This document shows positions 19,348-27,453 of a DNA stretch of 64,000 nt, in pieces. Source of the stretch: Rubrivivax sp. (lineage in GTDB: Bacteria > Pseudomonadota > Gammaproteobacteria > Burkholderiales > Burkholderiaceae_C). The DNA is taken from contig JAURZM010000070.1 of assembly GCA_030653385.1 (NCBI GenBank), forward strand, positions 148,888 to 212,887, in the 5' to 3' direction. The notes below the pieces were generated by a model that was not told the DNA's origin, did no database searches, and worked only from the letters and a program-made list of their open reading frames with translations. Each line of letters begins with the position of its first letter. The stretch's first letter is position 1. Position numbers and translations under genes: made by a program.

Positions 19348-22142
19348 CAGAATTTGTAGTCTGCGGTGATCCGGTACGCACGGCCCAGCACATCGACACT
19401 GCTGGTCAGGTAGCCGTTGTAGCCGTTGTGGTTGGTCTGCGGCGGGTTCTTGTCGGCGAGGTTGCTCACCGCCAGGGCCAGCTTGAGCTGCTTCGTCGCC
19501 TGCCAGGTGCCGACCAGGTTGTACTGCTCGTAGCCCGCCACATTGCGCGGGCCCGATGTGCCGGCACCCGTACGCGCCGGCAGATTCTGGTCAACCACGC
19601 GGCTCTGGTAGCGCTGCGACAGCTGCAGGCCCCAGTCGCCCATCGCCCACTTCACCGAGGCCGTGTGCCGCCAGCGGTGGTTCAGGCCGCGCGTGGCATT
19701 GCTCAGGCCCGCGTTCGGGTTCACCGGCACCACGTCGTTGTAGAAACCCAGTGCCGAGACCCAGTTGCCACCGTTGACCTCAGGCGTCTTGGCTTCCCAG
19801 CGTGTGAGGTAGGCACCGTCCAGCGCCAGCGTGAAACGACCCACCGGCGTGGGCGGCAGAGCGGCACTCAGCGAGATGTCGATGCCCGCACCGCGCACCG
19901 AGCCCAGGTTGCTCGGCGGGTTGAACACGGCGTCGGTGGACAAGGTGCCGTCGGCCTCGCGGCTGAACAGGCTCGTGTACAGCGAGGCGTTGTTGAGGAT
20001 GAACGATATCGAGCGGTTGCCGATGATGTCCTCGATCTCGGTTTCCCAGTAGTCGATGCTGGCCGTGAAACCGCGCACGGGTTCGAAGGCCAGCCCGACC
20101 GTGAAGCTGGTGCTCTTCTCGGGGCCGACCTGCGAATTGCCAGGCACCTTGGTGATCTGGTTGCGCAAGGTCAGGCTGCAGACCTGGGCCGCGGTGTAGC
20201 CGGCTGCGGGCGTGGGCACACCACCCACGCTGGGGCAGAGCACAGGATCGTCGAAGGTCGGGATCAGCGTGCGCTCGGTTTCCTTGCTGTAGATCTCGGG
20301 CAGCGCCGGCGCGCGGAAGCCGGTGTTGGCCGAGCCGCGCACCACCAGCGCTTGCACCGGCTGCCAGCGCAGGGCGAGCTTGGGGTTGACCGTGGTTTCG
20401 TTGAGGTCCTTGTAGTTGTCGGCCCGCACCGCGGCGTTGAAGGTGATCGTCTTGGTGAACGGCAGTTCCAGCTCGGTGAACACCGAGGTGATGTCGCGGC
20501 TGATCTTGTTGCTGCTGCTGCTGCGTGCACCCGCGGCCTGGCCATCGCCGCCAAGGATGTCGATCTGGTTGTTCAACGAGGCCTTGGGGTCGTTGCTGGC
20601 CAGGCCCACGGCTTCCCAGCCGTCCTTGCGGAACTCGGCACCGGCGGCCAGGATGGCGTCGCCACCGCCCATCTTGAACAGCGCGCCACTGACGGTGAAG
20701 TCGATGCTGGTGTTGGTGCCCTTGTGCAGGCGGAACAGCTGGCCGTCGATCGACGCGGCCTGCAAGGCCGCGAGGCCCGCGGCGTCCTGCAGCCCGAAGG
20801 GGTTCAGGCGCGGGTCCAGGAACAACGTGGTGCCGGTGGCACCCACGGTGGCCGTGCCGCTCACGCTGTACCAGCCTGCGCCGGCATAGGTGGCACGTTC
20901 GCTCTGGCCGATGTTGATGGCGGTCTGGTAGTTCCAGCTGCCGAGCTCGCCTTCGAGCGCCAGCACCACACGCTGGTTGCTGTGGCGGTCGTCACGTTCG
21001 CGCGGGCCGCCGTCGGCCACGCTCCACAACGCGTCGATCGGCCGGCCAGAGAGGTTGGCCGCCGGCACCGCGGGCACGATGCCGTTGCCCGGGTAGTAGG
21101 GGTGGGCGCTGTTCAGGCGCACGGTCACCGGGGTGGCCGCGTTGTTCTGCAGCACCTCGTACTTGCCCAGGTTGTATTCCAGGCTCAGCAGGTGGGCGCC
21201 CAGCGACAGCGAACCCTTGCCGTAGACGGTGAGGATGTCGTTGCCGTTGCCGAAGGCGGCGTAGGTGTCGTTGTTGTTCAGCCAGCAGGTCTGGCGGCCA
21301 CCGCCGGTGCTGGGCTCCGAGTACGGCGGCAAGCAGCCGGCGCTGTAGTAGGGGTTCCAGCGCAGCGTGCGCTGGCTGGCGGTGGGGTTGGTGGGGTCGG
21401 TGAAGTTGGCCGGCGTGGCATTGGTGCCCTGAGCCGGGTTCACGTTGATGCCGAGCTGGCCCAGGACCCTGCTGTCGATGAGTTCAGGCCGCTCTTCGCG
21501 CAGCAGGATCTTGCGCTGCTGGTATTCGACCGCGCCGTAGACGTTCCAGCCCTGGCTGCCCAGGTTGCCCATGCCGCCGACGATGCCGAAGCTCGTGTAG
21601 CGGCCGCCGCCATCACGCTGGGGCTCCATGGCCTCGGCCTTGATGCGCAGGCCCTCGTAGCTGCGGTGGGTGTAGAAGGCCTGCACGCCGGAGATGGCGT
21701 CGGAGCCGTAGGCCGAGCTGGCACCGTCACGCAGGATGTCGGTGCGCGACAGCGCCATGCGTGGCATCACGCTCACGCTCACGTACTGGTTGGTCAGCGG
21801 CTCCTTGGCCAGGCGGCGGCCATTGAGCAGCGTGAGCGTACGCATGGGGCCGAAGCCGCGCAGGCTGGTCATCGGGCCCGCCGTGCCACCAAAGCTGCCC
21901 AGCGACACGGCCTGCGGCAACTCGAGCATGAAGTCCTTCAGCTCGGTGTGGCCGCGGGCTTCGAGGTCTTCGGCACGCACGGTGGTGACCGGCAGCGCAC
22001 CTTCTTCGGCCACGCGCTTGATGAGCGAGCCGGTGATCTCGATGCGCTGGTCGCTCTGCGCAAACGCAGGTTGGGCCAGCGCGAGAACCGCGAGGCTGAT
22101 GGTGGACAAGCCGCAGGCGGGCAGGGCCTTGAAGGTCTTCAT
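19347..22142 (-). CDS. TonB-dependent outer-membrane receptor, probable oligogalacturonide uptake
   Basis: The 931-residue protein has a signal peptide ending AFAQ, a short IEITGS N-terminal segment resembling a TonB box, a plug domain (TTVRAEDLEARGHTELKDFM, SLRGFGPMRTLTLLNGRR, ILRDGASSAYGSDAISGV) and a large 22-strand-type barrel ending in the aromatic C-terminus TADYKF needed for outer-membrane insertion. The ATG at 22142 is preceded by GGAGAC; the longer open frame overlaps kdgF and is rejected. Cotranscription with kdgF and an acetylesterase suggests pectin oligomer uptake across the outer membrane, replacing the KdgM porin of enterobacteria; the substrate is inferred. Confidence 0.9.
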   Translation of the reverse strand: MKTFKALPACGLSTISLAVLALAQPAFAQSDQRIEITGSLIKRVAEEGALPVTTVRAEDLEARGHTELKDFMLELPQAVSLGSFGGTAGPMTSLRGFGPMRTLTLLNGRRLAKEPLTNQYVSVSVMPRMALSRTDILRDGASSAYGSDAISGVQAFYTHRSYEGLRIKAEAMEPQRDGGGRYTSFGIVGGMGNLGSQGWNVYGAVEYQQRKILLREERPELIDSRVLGQLGINVNPAQGTNATPANFTDPTNPTASQRTLRWNPYYSAGCLPPYSEPSTGGGRQTCWLNNNDTYAAFGNGNDILTVYGKGSLSLGAHLLSLEYNLGKYEVLQNNAATPVTVRLNSAHPYYPGNGIVPAVPAANLSGRPIDALWSVADGGPRERDDRHSNQRVVLALEGELGSWNYQTAINIGQSERATYAGAGWYSVSGTATVGATGTTLFLDPRLNPFGLQDAAGLAALQAASIDGQLFRLHKGTNTSIDFTVSGALFKMGGGDAILAAGAEFRKDGWEAVGLASNDPKASLNNQIDILGGDGQAAGARSSSSNKISRDITSVFTELELPFTKTITFNAAVRADNYKDLNETTVNPKLALRWQPVQALVVRGSANTGFRAPALPEIYSKETERTLIPTFDDPVLCPSVGGVPTPAAGYTAAQVCSLTLRNQITKVPGNSQVGPEKSTSFTVGLAFEPVRGFTASIDYWETEIEDIIGNRSISFILNNASLYTSLFSREADGTLSTDAVFNPPSNLGSVRGAGIDISLSAALPPTPVGRFTLALDGAYLTRWEAKTPEVNGGNWVSALGFYNDVVPVNPNAGLSNATRGLNHRWRHTASVKWAMGDWGLQLSQRYQSRVVDQNLPARTGAGTSGPRNVAGYEQYNLVGTWQATKQLKLALAVSNLADKNPPQTNHNGYNGYLTSSVDVLGRAYRITADYKF

Positions 22143-22278
22143 GGTGAGTTTGTCTCCGAGATTTGTCTGTCTTGGGCCTGTTTTCTGTGGCCCCGGGCTG
22201 CGAACGAAGGTCGCTCGCCCTGCGGTGGGTGGCCGCTGCAGTGCGGCGCCCCCGGTCGGGTGGTTGAAAGGCAAGTCG

Positions 22279-22617
22279 TCAGGGGCCGAGGTAGTCCTCG
22301 CGCCGGGGGGTGAAGTGGTCGAGCAGCACGCTCTTGTCTTCGAGCGCGACCACGCCGTGCATCTGTGGGTGTTCGGCCACGAAGGCGTCGCCGACGTGCA
22401 GCACACGTTTGACGCCGGCCACTTCGGCCTCGAACGAGCCGGCGATGACGTAGGCAATCTGGTCGTGCACGTCGTGGGCGTGCGGGGTGCCGATGGCGCC
22501 CTTGTCGAACTGCACCAGCACGCTCATCAGCTGCGGGGTGTGGCCGACGATCTTGCGGCGGATGCCGTCGCCCAGCTCGGTCCAGGGCGTGGAGTGGGGG
22601 TCGAAGTAAGGGTTCAA
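22279..22617 (-). CDS. kdgF: Cupin KdgF, unsaturated uronate linearising enzyme
   Basis: KdgF converts 4,5-unsaturated galacturonate to the linear 5-keto-4-deoxyuronate that KduI uses. Using the TTG at 22617 as start gives 112 residues and places the cupin metal ligands at His46, His48, Gln53 and His87, the same numbers I recall for the Yersinia enzyme; this supports the TTG start. GGAG lies about 8 bases upstream of the TTG. No in-frame ATG gives a sensible product. It heads the leftward kdgF-receptor-acetylesterase block. The 136-base gap before the receptor is unusually long for the block and holds no gene. Confidence 0.9.
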   Translation of the reverse strand: MNPYFDPHSTPWTELGDGIRRKIVGHTPQLMSVLVQFDKGAIGTPHAHDVHDQIAYVIAGSFEAEVAGVKRVLHVGDAFVAEHPQMHGVVALEDKSVLLDHFTPRREDYLGP

Positions 22618-22673
22618 GGTGGCAGCTCCGGCACAGCGATTCGGCGGAACTGTAGCAACGCTAAAATAAAAAA

Positions 22674-22687
22674 GAAACAGTGGTTCA
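22674..22687. promoter_or_regulatory. KdgR-like box between kdgF and kduI
   Basis: The 14-mer GAAACAGTGGTTCA resembles the KdgR operator core and matches the box at 16196-16209 at 10 of 14 positions. It sits in an AT-rich island (about 22660-22710) in the 211-base divergent region between kdgF and kduI. A second pair of half-sites, GGTT and AACC 11 bases apart, overlaps its right side (22682-22700). A kduI promoter could be TTGAAC-N16-TAGGCT from about 22708. Regulation by the KdgR encoded at 32385 is inferred from position and similarity. Confidence 0.5.
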
Positions 22688-22828
22688 CTAATTAGAAACC
22701 ATGATTTTGAACTGACCCCAAGCTCGGTTAGGCTTGCGCCGCCAAGGCTTGGAAAGCACCCGCCCACCACGCCCCAAGTCCCGGAGCACCACGGCATCGC
22801 CAACGGGACGCATCAACAAGGACAGACC

Positions 22829-23665
22829 ATGGACATCCGCCAACCCGTTCACAGCGAACACGCCAAGACCCTGGACACCAGCGGCTTGCGGCGCCACTTT
22901 CTGGTCGAACAGCTGTTTGTGCCCGAGCAGGCCACGCTGACCTACAGCCAGATCGACCGCATCATCGTGGGCGGCATCCACCCGGTGAACCAGACCGTGC
23001 GTTTTGCCGCCGAGCTGGGCAAACACACCGGCACCGACTACTTCCTGCAGCGCCGCGAGCTGGGGCTGATCAACATCGGCGGCGGCGCCCTGGTGGTGGC
23101 CGACGGCGTGCGCTACGAAGTCGGCCCGCGTGAAGCGCTGTACGTCGGCCAGGGCACAAAGGAGCTGGAATTCACGAGCCTGGACCCGGCGCAGCCGGCC
23201 AAGCTGTACTTCAACTGCGCGCCCGCGCACACCAAGTACCCCAGCAAGAAGATCACGCTGGCCGAAGCCAGCCCCGAGACGCTGGGCGCGCCCGAAACCA
23301 GCAACCGCCGCACCATCCACAAGTTCATCGTGCCCAGCGTGCTGCCCACCTGCCAATTGCTGATGGGCATGACCCAGCTCGAACCCGGCAGCCTGTGGAA
23401 CACCATGCCCTGCCACACCCACGACCGGCGCATGGAGGTGTATTTCTACTTCGACATGCCGGCTACCGGCGTGGTCTTCCACATGATGGGCGAGCCCACC
23501 GAAACGCGGCACCTGGTGGTGCGCAACGAAGAAGCGGTGATCAGCCCGAGCTGGTCGATGCACAGCGGCGTGGGCACGCAGGCCTACACCTTCATCTGGG
23601 GCATGGTGGGCGAAAACCAGGTCTTCGCAGACATGGACCACGTGCCCATGACCACCTTGCGCTGA
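22829..23665 (+). CDS. kduI: 5-keto-4-deoxyuronate isomerase
   Basis: KduI (EC 5.3.1.17) isomerises 5-keto-4-deoxyuronate to 2,5-diketo-3-deoxygluconate. The 278-residue bicupin keeps the zinc ligands at the same numbers as the E. coli enzyme: His196 and His198 (in PCHTHDRR), Glu203 and His245 (in SMHSG). The N-terminal segment VEQLFVPEQATLTYSQIDR is also characteristic. AAGGAC precedes the ATG. It starts the long rightward block that runs through kduD, togMNAB, ogl, the fusion enzyme and kdgR, opposite kdgF. Confidence 0.97.
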   Translation: MDIRQPVHSEHAKTLDTSGLRRHFLVEQLFVPEQATLTYSQIDRIIVGGIHPVNQTVRFAAELGKHTGTDYFLQRRELGLINIGGGALVVADGVRYEVGPREALYVGQGTKELEFTSLDPAQPAKLYFNCAPAHTKYPSKKITLAEASPETLGAPETSNRRTIHKFIVPSVLPTCQLLMGMTQLEPGSLWNTMPCHTHDRRMEVYFYFDMPATGVVFHMMGEPTETRHLVVRNEEAVISPSWSMHSGVGTQAYTFIWGMVGENQVFADMDHVPMTTLR

Positions 23666-23685
23666 TCGCCGGGGACCGCCGCATC

Positions 23686-24447
23686 ATGATCCTCGACAGC
23701 TTTCAACTCGCCGGCAAGGTGGCCATCGTCACCGGGTGCGACACCGGCCTGGGCCAGGGCATGGCCTGCGCGCTGGCGCAGGCCGGCGCCGACATCGTGG
23801 GCGTCAACGTCAGTGACCCGAAGGACACCAGCAAGCGCGTCGAGGCCCTGGGCCGGCGCTTCATGGACCTGCGTGCCAACCTGTCCGACATCGGCTGCAT
23901 CGAGGGCCTGGTGGCCAAGGCCAAGACGCTGAGCGGTCATGTCGACATCCTGGTCAACAACGCCGGCATCATCCGCCGCGAAGATGCCATCAAGTTCAGC
24001 GAGAAGGACTGGGACGACGTCATCGACCTCAACCTGAAGTCGGTGTTTTTTTTCGCCCAGGCCGCGGCGCGCCAGTTCATGGCACAAGGCACCGGCGGCA
24101 AGATCATCAACGTGGCCAGCATGTTGTCCTTTCAGGGCGGCGTGCGGGTGCCTTCGTACACCGCCAGCAAGAGCGGCGTGATGGGCATCACACGCCTGAT
24201 GGCCAACGAATGGGCCAGCCACGGCATCAACGTGAACGCGATCGCGCCGGGTTACATGGCCACCAACAACACCGCCGCCATCCGCGCCGACGAGGGCCGC
24301 AACGCGGCCATCCTGGATCGCATCCCTGCAGGCCGCTGGGGCACACCGGAAGACCTGGGCGGGCCGGTGGTGTTCCTGGCTTCGCAGGCCAGTGACTACA
24401 TCAATGGCTACACCGTCGCGGTAGACGGCGGGTGGTTGGCGAGATGA
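23686..24447 (+). CDS. kduD: 2-deoxy-D-gluconate 3-dehydrogenase
   Basis: KduD (EC 1.1.1.127) reduces 2,5-diketo-3-deoxygluconate to 2-keto-3-deoxygluconate with NADH. The 253-residue short-chain dehydrogenase has the TGCDTGLGQGMA cofactor motif, NNAGIIRR, the catalytic Ser in NVASMLSFQGG and the YTASKSG Tyr/Lys pair, plus the family-typical NAIAPGYMATNNT. The ATG at 23686 follows GGGGA and lies 20 bases after kduI; the open frame extends upstream through kduI in another frame and is ignored there. An intergenic palindromic repeat separates it from togM. Confidence 0.95.
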   Translation: MILDSFQLAGKVAIVTGCDTGLGQGMACALAQAGADIVGVNVSDPKDTSKRVEALGRRFMDLRANLSDIGCIEGLVAKAKTLSGHVDILVNNAGIIRREDAIKFSEKDWDDVIDLNLKSVFFFAQAAARQFMAQGTGGKIINVASMLSFQGGVRVPSYTASKSGVMGITRLMANEWASHGINVNAIAPGYMATNNTAAIRADEGRNAAILDRIPAGRWGTPEDLGGPVVFLASQASDYINGYTVAVDGGWLAR

Positions 24448-24448
24448 G

Positions 24449-24535
24449 TCCCCCCCCGAAGCGCCTTCGGCGCTCCCCCCCAGGGGGGCGAACCCAGCGG
24501 CCCGGCGAAGCCGGTTCCGCGGCTTCTGCTTGATC
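24449..24535. repeat. Palindromic GC-rich intergenic repeat (Burkholderiales type)
   Basis: The gap between kduD and togM contains nested inverted repeats: GAAGCGCC-TTC-GGCGCT, CCCCCC-A-GGGGGG and CGGCGAAGCCGG. The order of these elements resembles a short repeat I know to be dispersed between genes in many Burkholderiales (Acidovorax, Variovorax, Rubrivivax relatives). It carries no ORF. It may reduce readthrough from kduID into the transporter genes or stabilise mRNA ends. This is the only copy I recognise in the window. Confidence 0.6.
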
Positions 24536-24570
24536 GCGGTCTTCGCTGCGCTCGACCGTTTTTCATCGCG

Positions 24571-25458
24571 ATGTACGACAACAAAAAGTTGGGCTTTCTG
24601 TTCGTCCTGCCGTTTGTGCTGGGCGTGCTGCTGTTCAAGCTCTTCCCCTTCGTGATGAGCTTTGCGCTGAGCTTCACGCAGTACGACATCATCGACCCGC
24701 CGGTGTGGGTGGGCCTGCAGAACTACCAGGAACTGTTCGGCGACGACCCGCTGTTCCGCAAGAGCCTGGGCGTGACGCTGTGGTTCGCGGTGCTGGCGGT
24801 ACCGCTTCGTGTGGGCTTTGCGCTGTTCATCGCGCACGTGCTGAACTTCAAGTTGCGTGGCATCAACTTCTTCCGCAGCGCCTTCTATCTGCCGTCCATC
24901 CTGGGCGGCAGCATCGCGGTGGCGGTGCTGTGGCGCTTTCTGTTTGCCAAGTACGGCCTGGTGAACCTGGTGATGGTCAAGCTGGGCCTGGAGCCCGTGG
25001 CCTGGCTGGCCGACGAGCACTACAGCATGTGGACCATCGTGCTGCTCTTCACCTGGCAGTTCGGCTCGGCCATGGTCATTTTCCTGGCGGCGCTGCAGAA
25101 CGTGCCGACCTCGCTTTACGAAGCGGCCGAGATCGACGGCGCGTCGAAGACGCAGCAGTTCTGGCGCATCACCGTGCCGCTGATCACACCGGTGATCTTC
25201 TTCAACATGATCATGCAGATGGTTCACGCCTTCCAGGAATTCAACGGCCCCTACGCCATCACCGAAGGCGGGCCGCTGAGTTCGACCTACGTGCTGGCGC
25301 TGTACATCTACGACCAGAGCTTCCGCTTCTTCAACCTGGGTTACGGCGCGGCGCTGAGCTGGGTGCTGTTTGCGCTGGTCGCGGGCTTGAGTGCCTTCAG
25401 CTTCTGGAGCAGCCGCTACTGGGTGTTCTACGCCGGCGAAAAGGACAGCGGCAAGTGA
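24571..25458 (+). CDS. togM: Sugar ABC transporter permease, TogM-like
   Basis: The 295-residue MalF-family inner-membrane permease has about six transmembrane segments and the EAA loop EAAEIDGASKTQQFWRITVP that contacts the ATPase. It is the first of a complete four-gene ABC system placed between kduD and oligogalacturonate lyase, the context of the TogMNAB oligogalacturonide importer of soft-rot bacteria. The start ATG is MYDNKKLGF, with the following hydrophobic helix typical of the subunit. Its stop overlaps the togN start (GTGA). Substrate assignment rests on context. Confidence 0.85.
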   Translation: MYDNKKLGFLFVLPFVLGVLLFKLFPFVMSFALSFTQYDIIDPPVWVGLQNYQELFGDDPLFRKSLGVTLWFAVLAVPLRVGFALFIAHVLNFKLRGINFFRSAFYLPSILGGSIAVAVLWRFLFAKYGLVNLVMVKLGLEPVAWLADEHYSMWTIVLLFTWQFGSAMVIFLAALQNVPTSLYEAAEIDGASKTQQFWRITVPLITPVIFFNMIMQMVHAFQEFNGPYAITEGGPLSSTYVLALYIYDQSFRFFNLGYGAALSWVLFALVAGLSAFSFWSSRYWVFYAGEKDSGK

Positions 25459-26315
25459 GCAGCACCGCCCACGCTGAACACAGCAACCGCAGCCGCGCGC
25501 TGCTGCGCTACACCGCCTTGCTGGCGGTGGCCGTGGTCATGCTCTACCCGCTGCTGTGGCTGGTGGGTGCGTCGTTCAAGACAAACGCCGAGATCTTCAC
25601 CGAGGTGGGTTTCTGGCCCAGCAGCTTCGACTTCGGCAGCTACGTCAAGGGCTGGAAGACCAGCACCGAATACACCTTCGCCACCTACTTCCTGAACAGT
25701 TTCCTGATCACCATTCCGCGCATCGTGGTCACGGTGATTTCCTGCGTGCTGGTGGCTTATGCGTTCGCCCGCTTCGAGTTCTGGGGCAAGAAGTTCCTGT
25801 TCAGCGTGATGGTCGGCACGATGATGCTGCCGCTGATCGTGCTGCGCCTGCCGCAGTACCTGATGTTCAAGGAGCTGGGCTGGCTGGACACCTACCTGCC
25901 GCTGATCGTGCCCAGTGCTTTTGCGACAGACACCTTCTTCGTCTTTCTGCTGGTGCAGTTCCTGCGTGGCATTCCACGTGACATGGAAGAGGCCGCGCTG
26001 ATCGACGGCTGCAATTCGGTGCAACTGCTGTGGCACATCATCGTGCCGCTGCTCAAGCCGGCCATCATCTCCGTCATCGTGTTCCAGTTCATCTGGACGA
26101 TGAACGACTTCATGGGGCCGCTGATCTACCTGGCATCGGTGGAAAAGTACCCGGTGTCGCTGGCGCTGAAGATGAGCATCGGCGCCACCGAAGAAGTTGA
26201 ATGGGCCAACATCATCGCGATCAGCGTGGTGGCGCTCATTCCCAGCGTGGTGGTTTTTTTCATGGCGCAGAAGCACTTCATCGAAGGTGCGGCCAGTTCC
26301 GGCATCAAAGGCTGA
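25455..26315 (+). CDS. togN: Sugar ABC transporter permease, TogN-like
   Basis: The 286-residue MalG-family permease has six predicted transmembrane helices and the EAA motif EEAALIDGCNSVQLLWHIIVP. The start is a GTG at 25455 overlapping the togM stop by 4 bases, giving MSSTAHAEHS; longer open sequence upstream lies over togM in another frame. It pairs with TogM to form the membrane channel of the putative oligogalacturonide importer. The ATPase gene follows 13 bases later. Confidence 0.85.
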   Translation: MSSTAHAEHSNRSRALLRYTALLAVAVVMLYPLLWLVGASFKTNAEIFTEVGFWPSSFDFGSYVKGWKTSTEYTFATYFLNSFLITIPRIVVTVISCVLVAYAFARFEFWGKKFLFSVMVGTMMLPLIVLRLPQYLMFKELGWLDTYLPLIVPSAFATDTFFVFLLVQFLRGIPRDMEEAALIDGCNSVQLLWHIIVPLLKPAIISVIVFQFIWTMNDFMGPLIYLASVEKYPVSLALKMSIGATEEVEWANIIAISVVALIPSVVVFFMAQKHFIEGAASSGIKG

Positions 26316-26328
26316 AGAGACAAGAGCC

Positions 26329-27453
26329 ATGGCACAACTCAGCCTCAACAAGATCGAAAAGACCTACCCCAACGGCTTCAAGGCCGTGCACGGCGTGGAC
26401 CTGGAAGTGCGCGACGGCGAATTCATGGTTTTCGTGGGCCCCAGCGGCTGTGCGAAGAGCACGCTGCTGCGCATGATCGCGGGCCTGGAAAGCATCACCG
26501 GCGGTGACCTGAACATCGGCGGCAAGCGGGTCAACGACCTGCCACCCAAGCAGCGTGGCATCGCGATGGTGTTCCAGAACTACGCCCTCTACCCGCACAT
26601 GAAGGTGTATGAAAACCTGGCCTTCGGCCTGCGCCTGGCAGGCACGCCCAAGGCCGAGGTCGACCAGCGGGTGCGTCACGCCGCGCAGCTGCTGGAAATG
26701 GAACACCTGCTCGACCGCTACCCCAAGCAGCTGTCCGGTGGCCAGGCGCAACGTGTGGCCGTGGGCCGCGCCATCGTCAAGAAACCCGAGGTGTTTCTCT
26801 TCGACGAACCACTGTCCAACCTGGACGCCAAGCTGCGCGCCAGCATGCGCGTGCGCCTGACCGACCTGCACCGCACGCTGCGTGAAGCGGGGCAGCCGGC
26901 CACGGTGGTCTACGTCACACACGACCAGGTTGAGGCCATGACGATGGGCGAACGCATCTGCGTGCTGAAAGACGGGGTCATCCAGCAGGTGGACACACCC
27001 ACGGCTTTGTACGACAGGCCGGCGAATGCTTTTGTCGCCAGCTTCATCGGCAGCCCCGAGATGAACATCCACGAAGCCACGTTGCAGTCGCAAGGTGACC
27101 AACTGGGCCTGCAACTGGGTGGCACCTGGCTGCCGCTGCCACCCGGGCAGGCCACGCTGCTGCGCCAGCACACCGGCGCCGTCAAGCTGGGCCTGCGCCC
27201 CGAACACATCGCACTGGCGGCACGCGCCGATGGTGGCAGCACCTGCGCGCAGGCCACGCTGCGCACGCTGGAACACATGGGCAACGAGGTGTTCGTGCAC
27301 TTCAGCCTGGGCAGCGTGCCGCTGACCGCGCGTGTGCCTGCCGACCAGCTGCACGGCTTGCAGGGCCAGGCCCGCGGATCAGCCCACCCGGTGTTCCTGC
27401 AGATGTCCCACTGCCACCTGTTCGACGCCGCCAGCGGCCTGCGCCTGTGCTGA
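26329..27453 (+). CDS. togA: ABC transporter ATPase, TogA-like, atypical Walker A
   Basis: The 374-residue MalK/UgpC-type ATPase energises the TogMN channel. It has the signature LSGGQAQRVAVGRA, Walker B VFLFDEPLSNLDA, H-loop YVTHDQVEAMT, and a C-terminal OB-type regulatory domain from about residue 235. The Walker A reads GPSGCAKST: Ala42 replaces the glycine that directly precedes the catalytic Lys43 in the normal GPSGCGKST. The codon is GCG in a clean frame, so it is not a frameshift artefact. The other motifs are intact, so the protein is probably functional, but the effect on ATP binding is unknown. Confidence 0.88.
   Translation: MAQLSLNKIEKTYPNGFKAVHGVDLEVRDGEFMVFVGPSGCAKSTLLRMIAGLESITGGDLNIGGKRVNDLPPKQRGIAMVFQNYALYPHMKVYENLAFGLRLAGTPKAEVDQRVRHAAQLLEMEHLLDRYPKQLSGGQAQRVAVGRAIVKKPEVFLFDEPLSNLDAKLRASMRVRLTDLHRTLREAGQPATVVYVTHDQVEAMTMGERICVLKDGVIQQVDTPTALYDRPANAFVASFIGSPEMNIHEATLQSQGDQLGLQLGGTWLPLPPGQATLLRQHTGAVKLGLRPEHIALAARADGGSTCAQATLRTLEHMGNEVFVHFSLGSVPLTARVPADQLHGLQGQARGSAHPVFLQMSHCHLFDAASGLRLC

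Noticed and set aside
19428..22313. A very long open frame on the plus strand opposite the TonB receptor
   Set aside because: It is the antisense shadow of a high-GC gene: it gives a His/Arg/Gly/Val-rich product without domains, while the minus strand encodes a complete receptor.
22618..22803. Longer N-terminus for KdgF from an upstream start
   Set aside because: It would run through the AT-rich promoter region and KdgR-like box and spoil the match to the conserved metal-ligand numbering.
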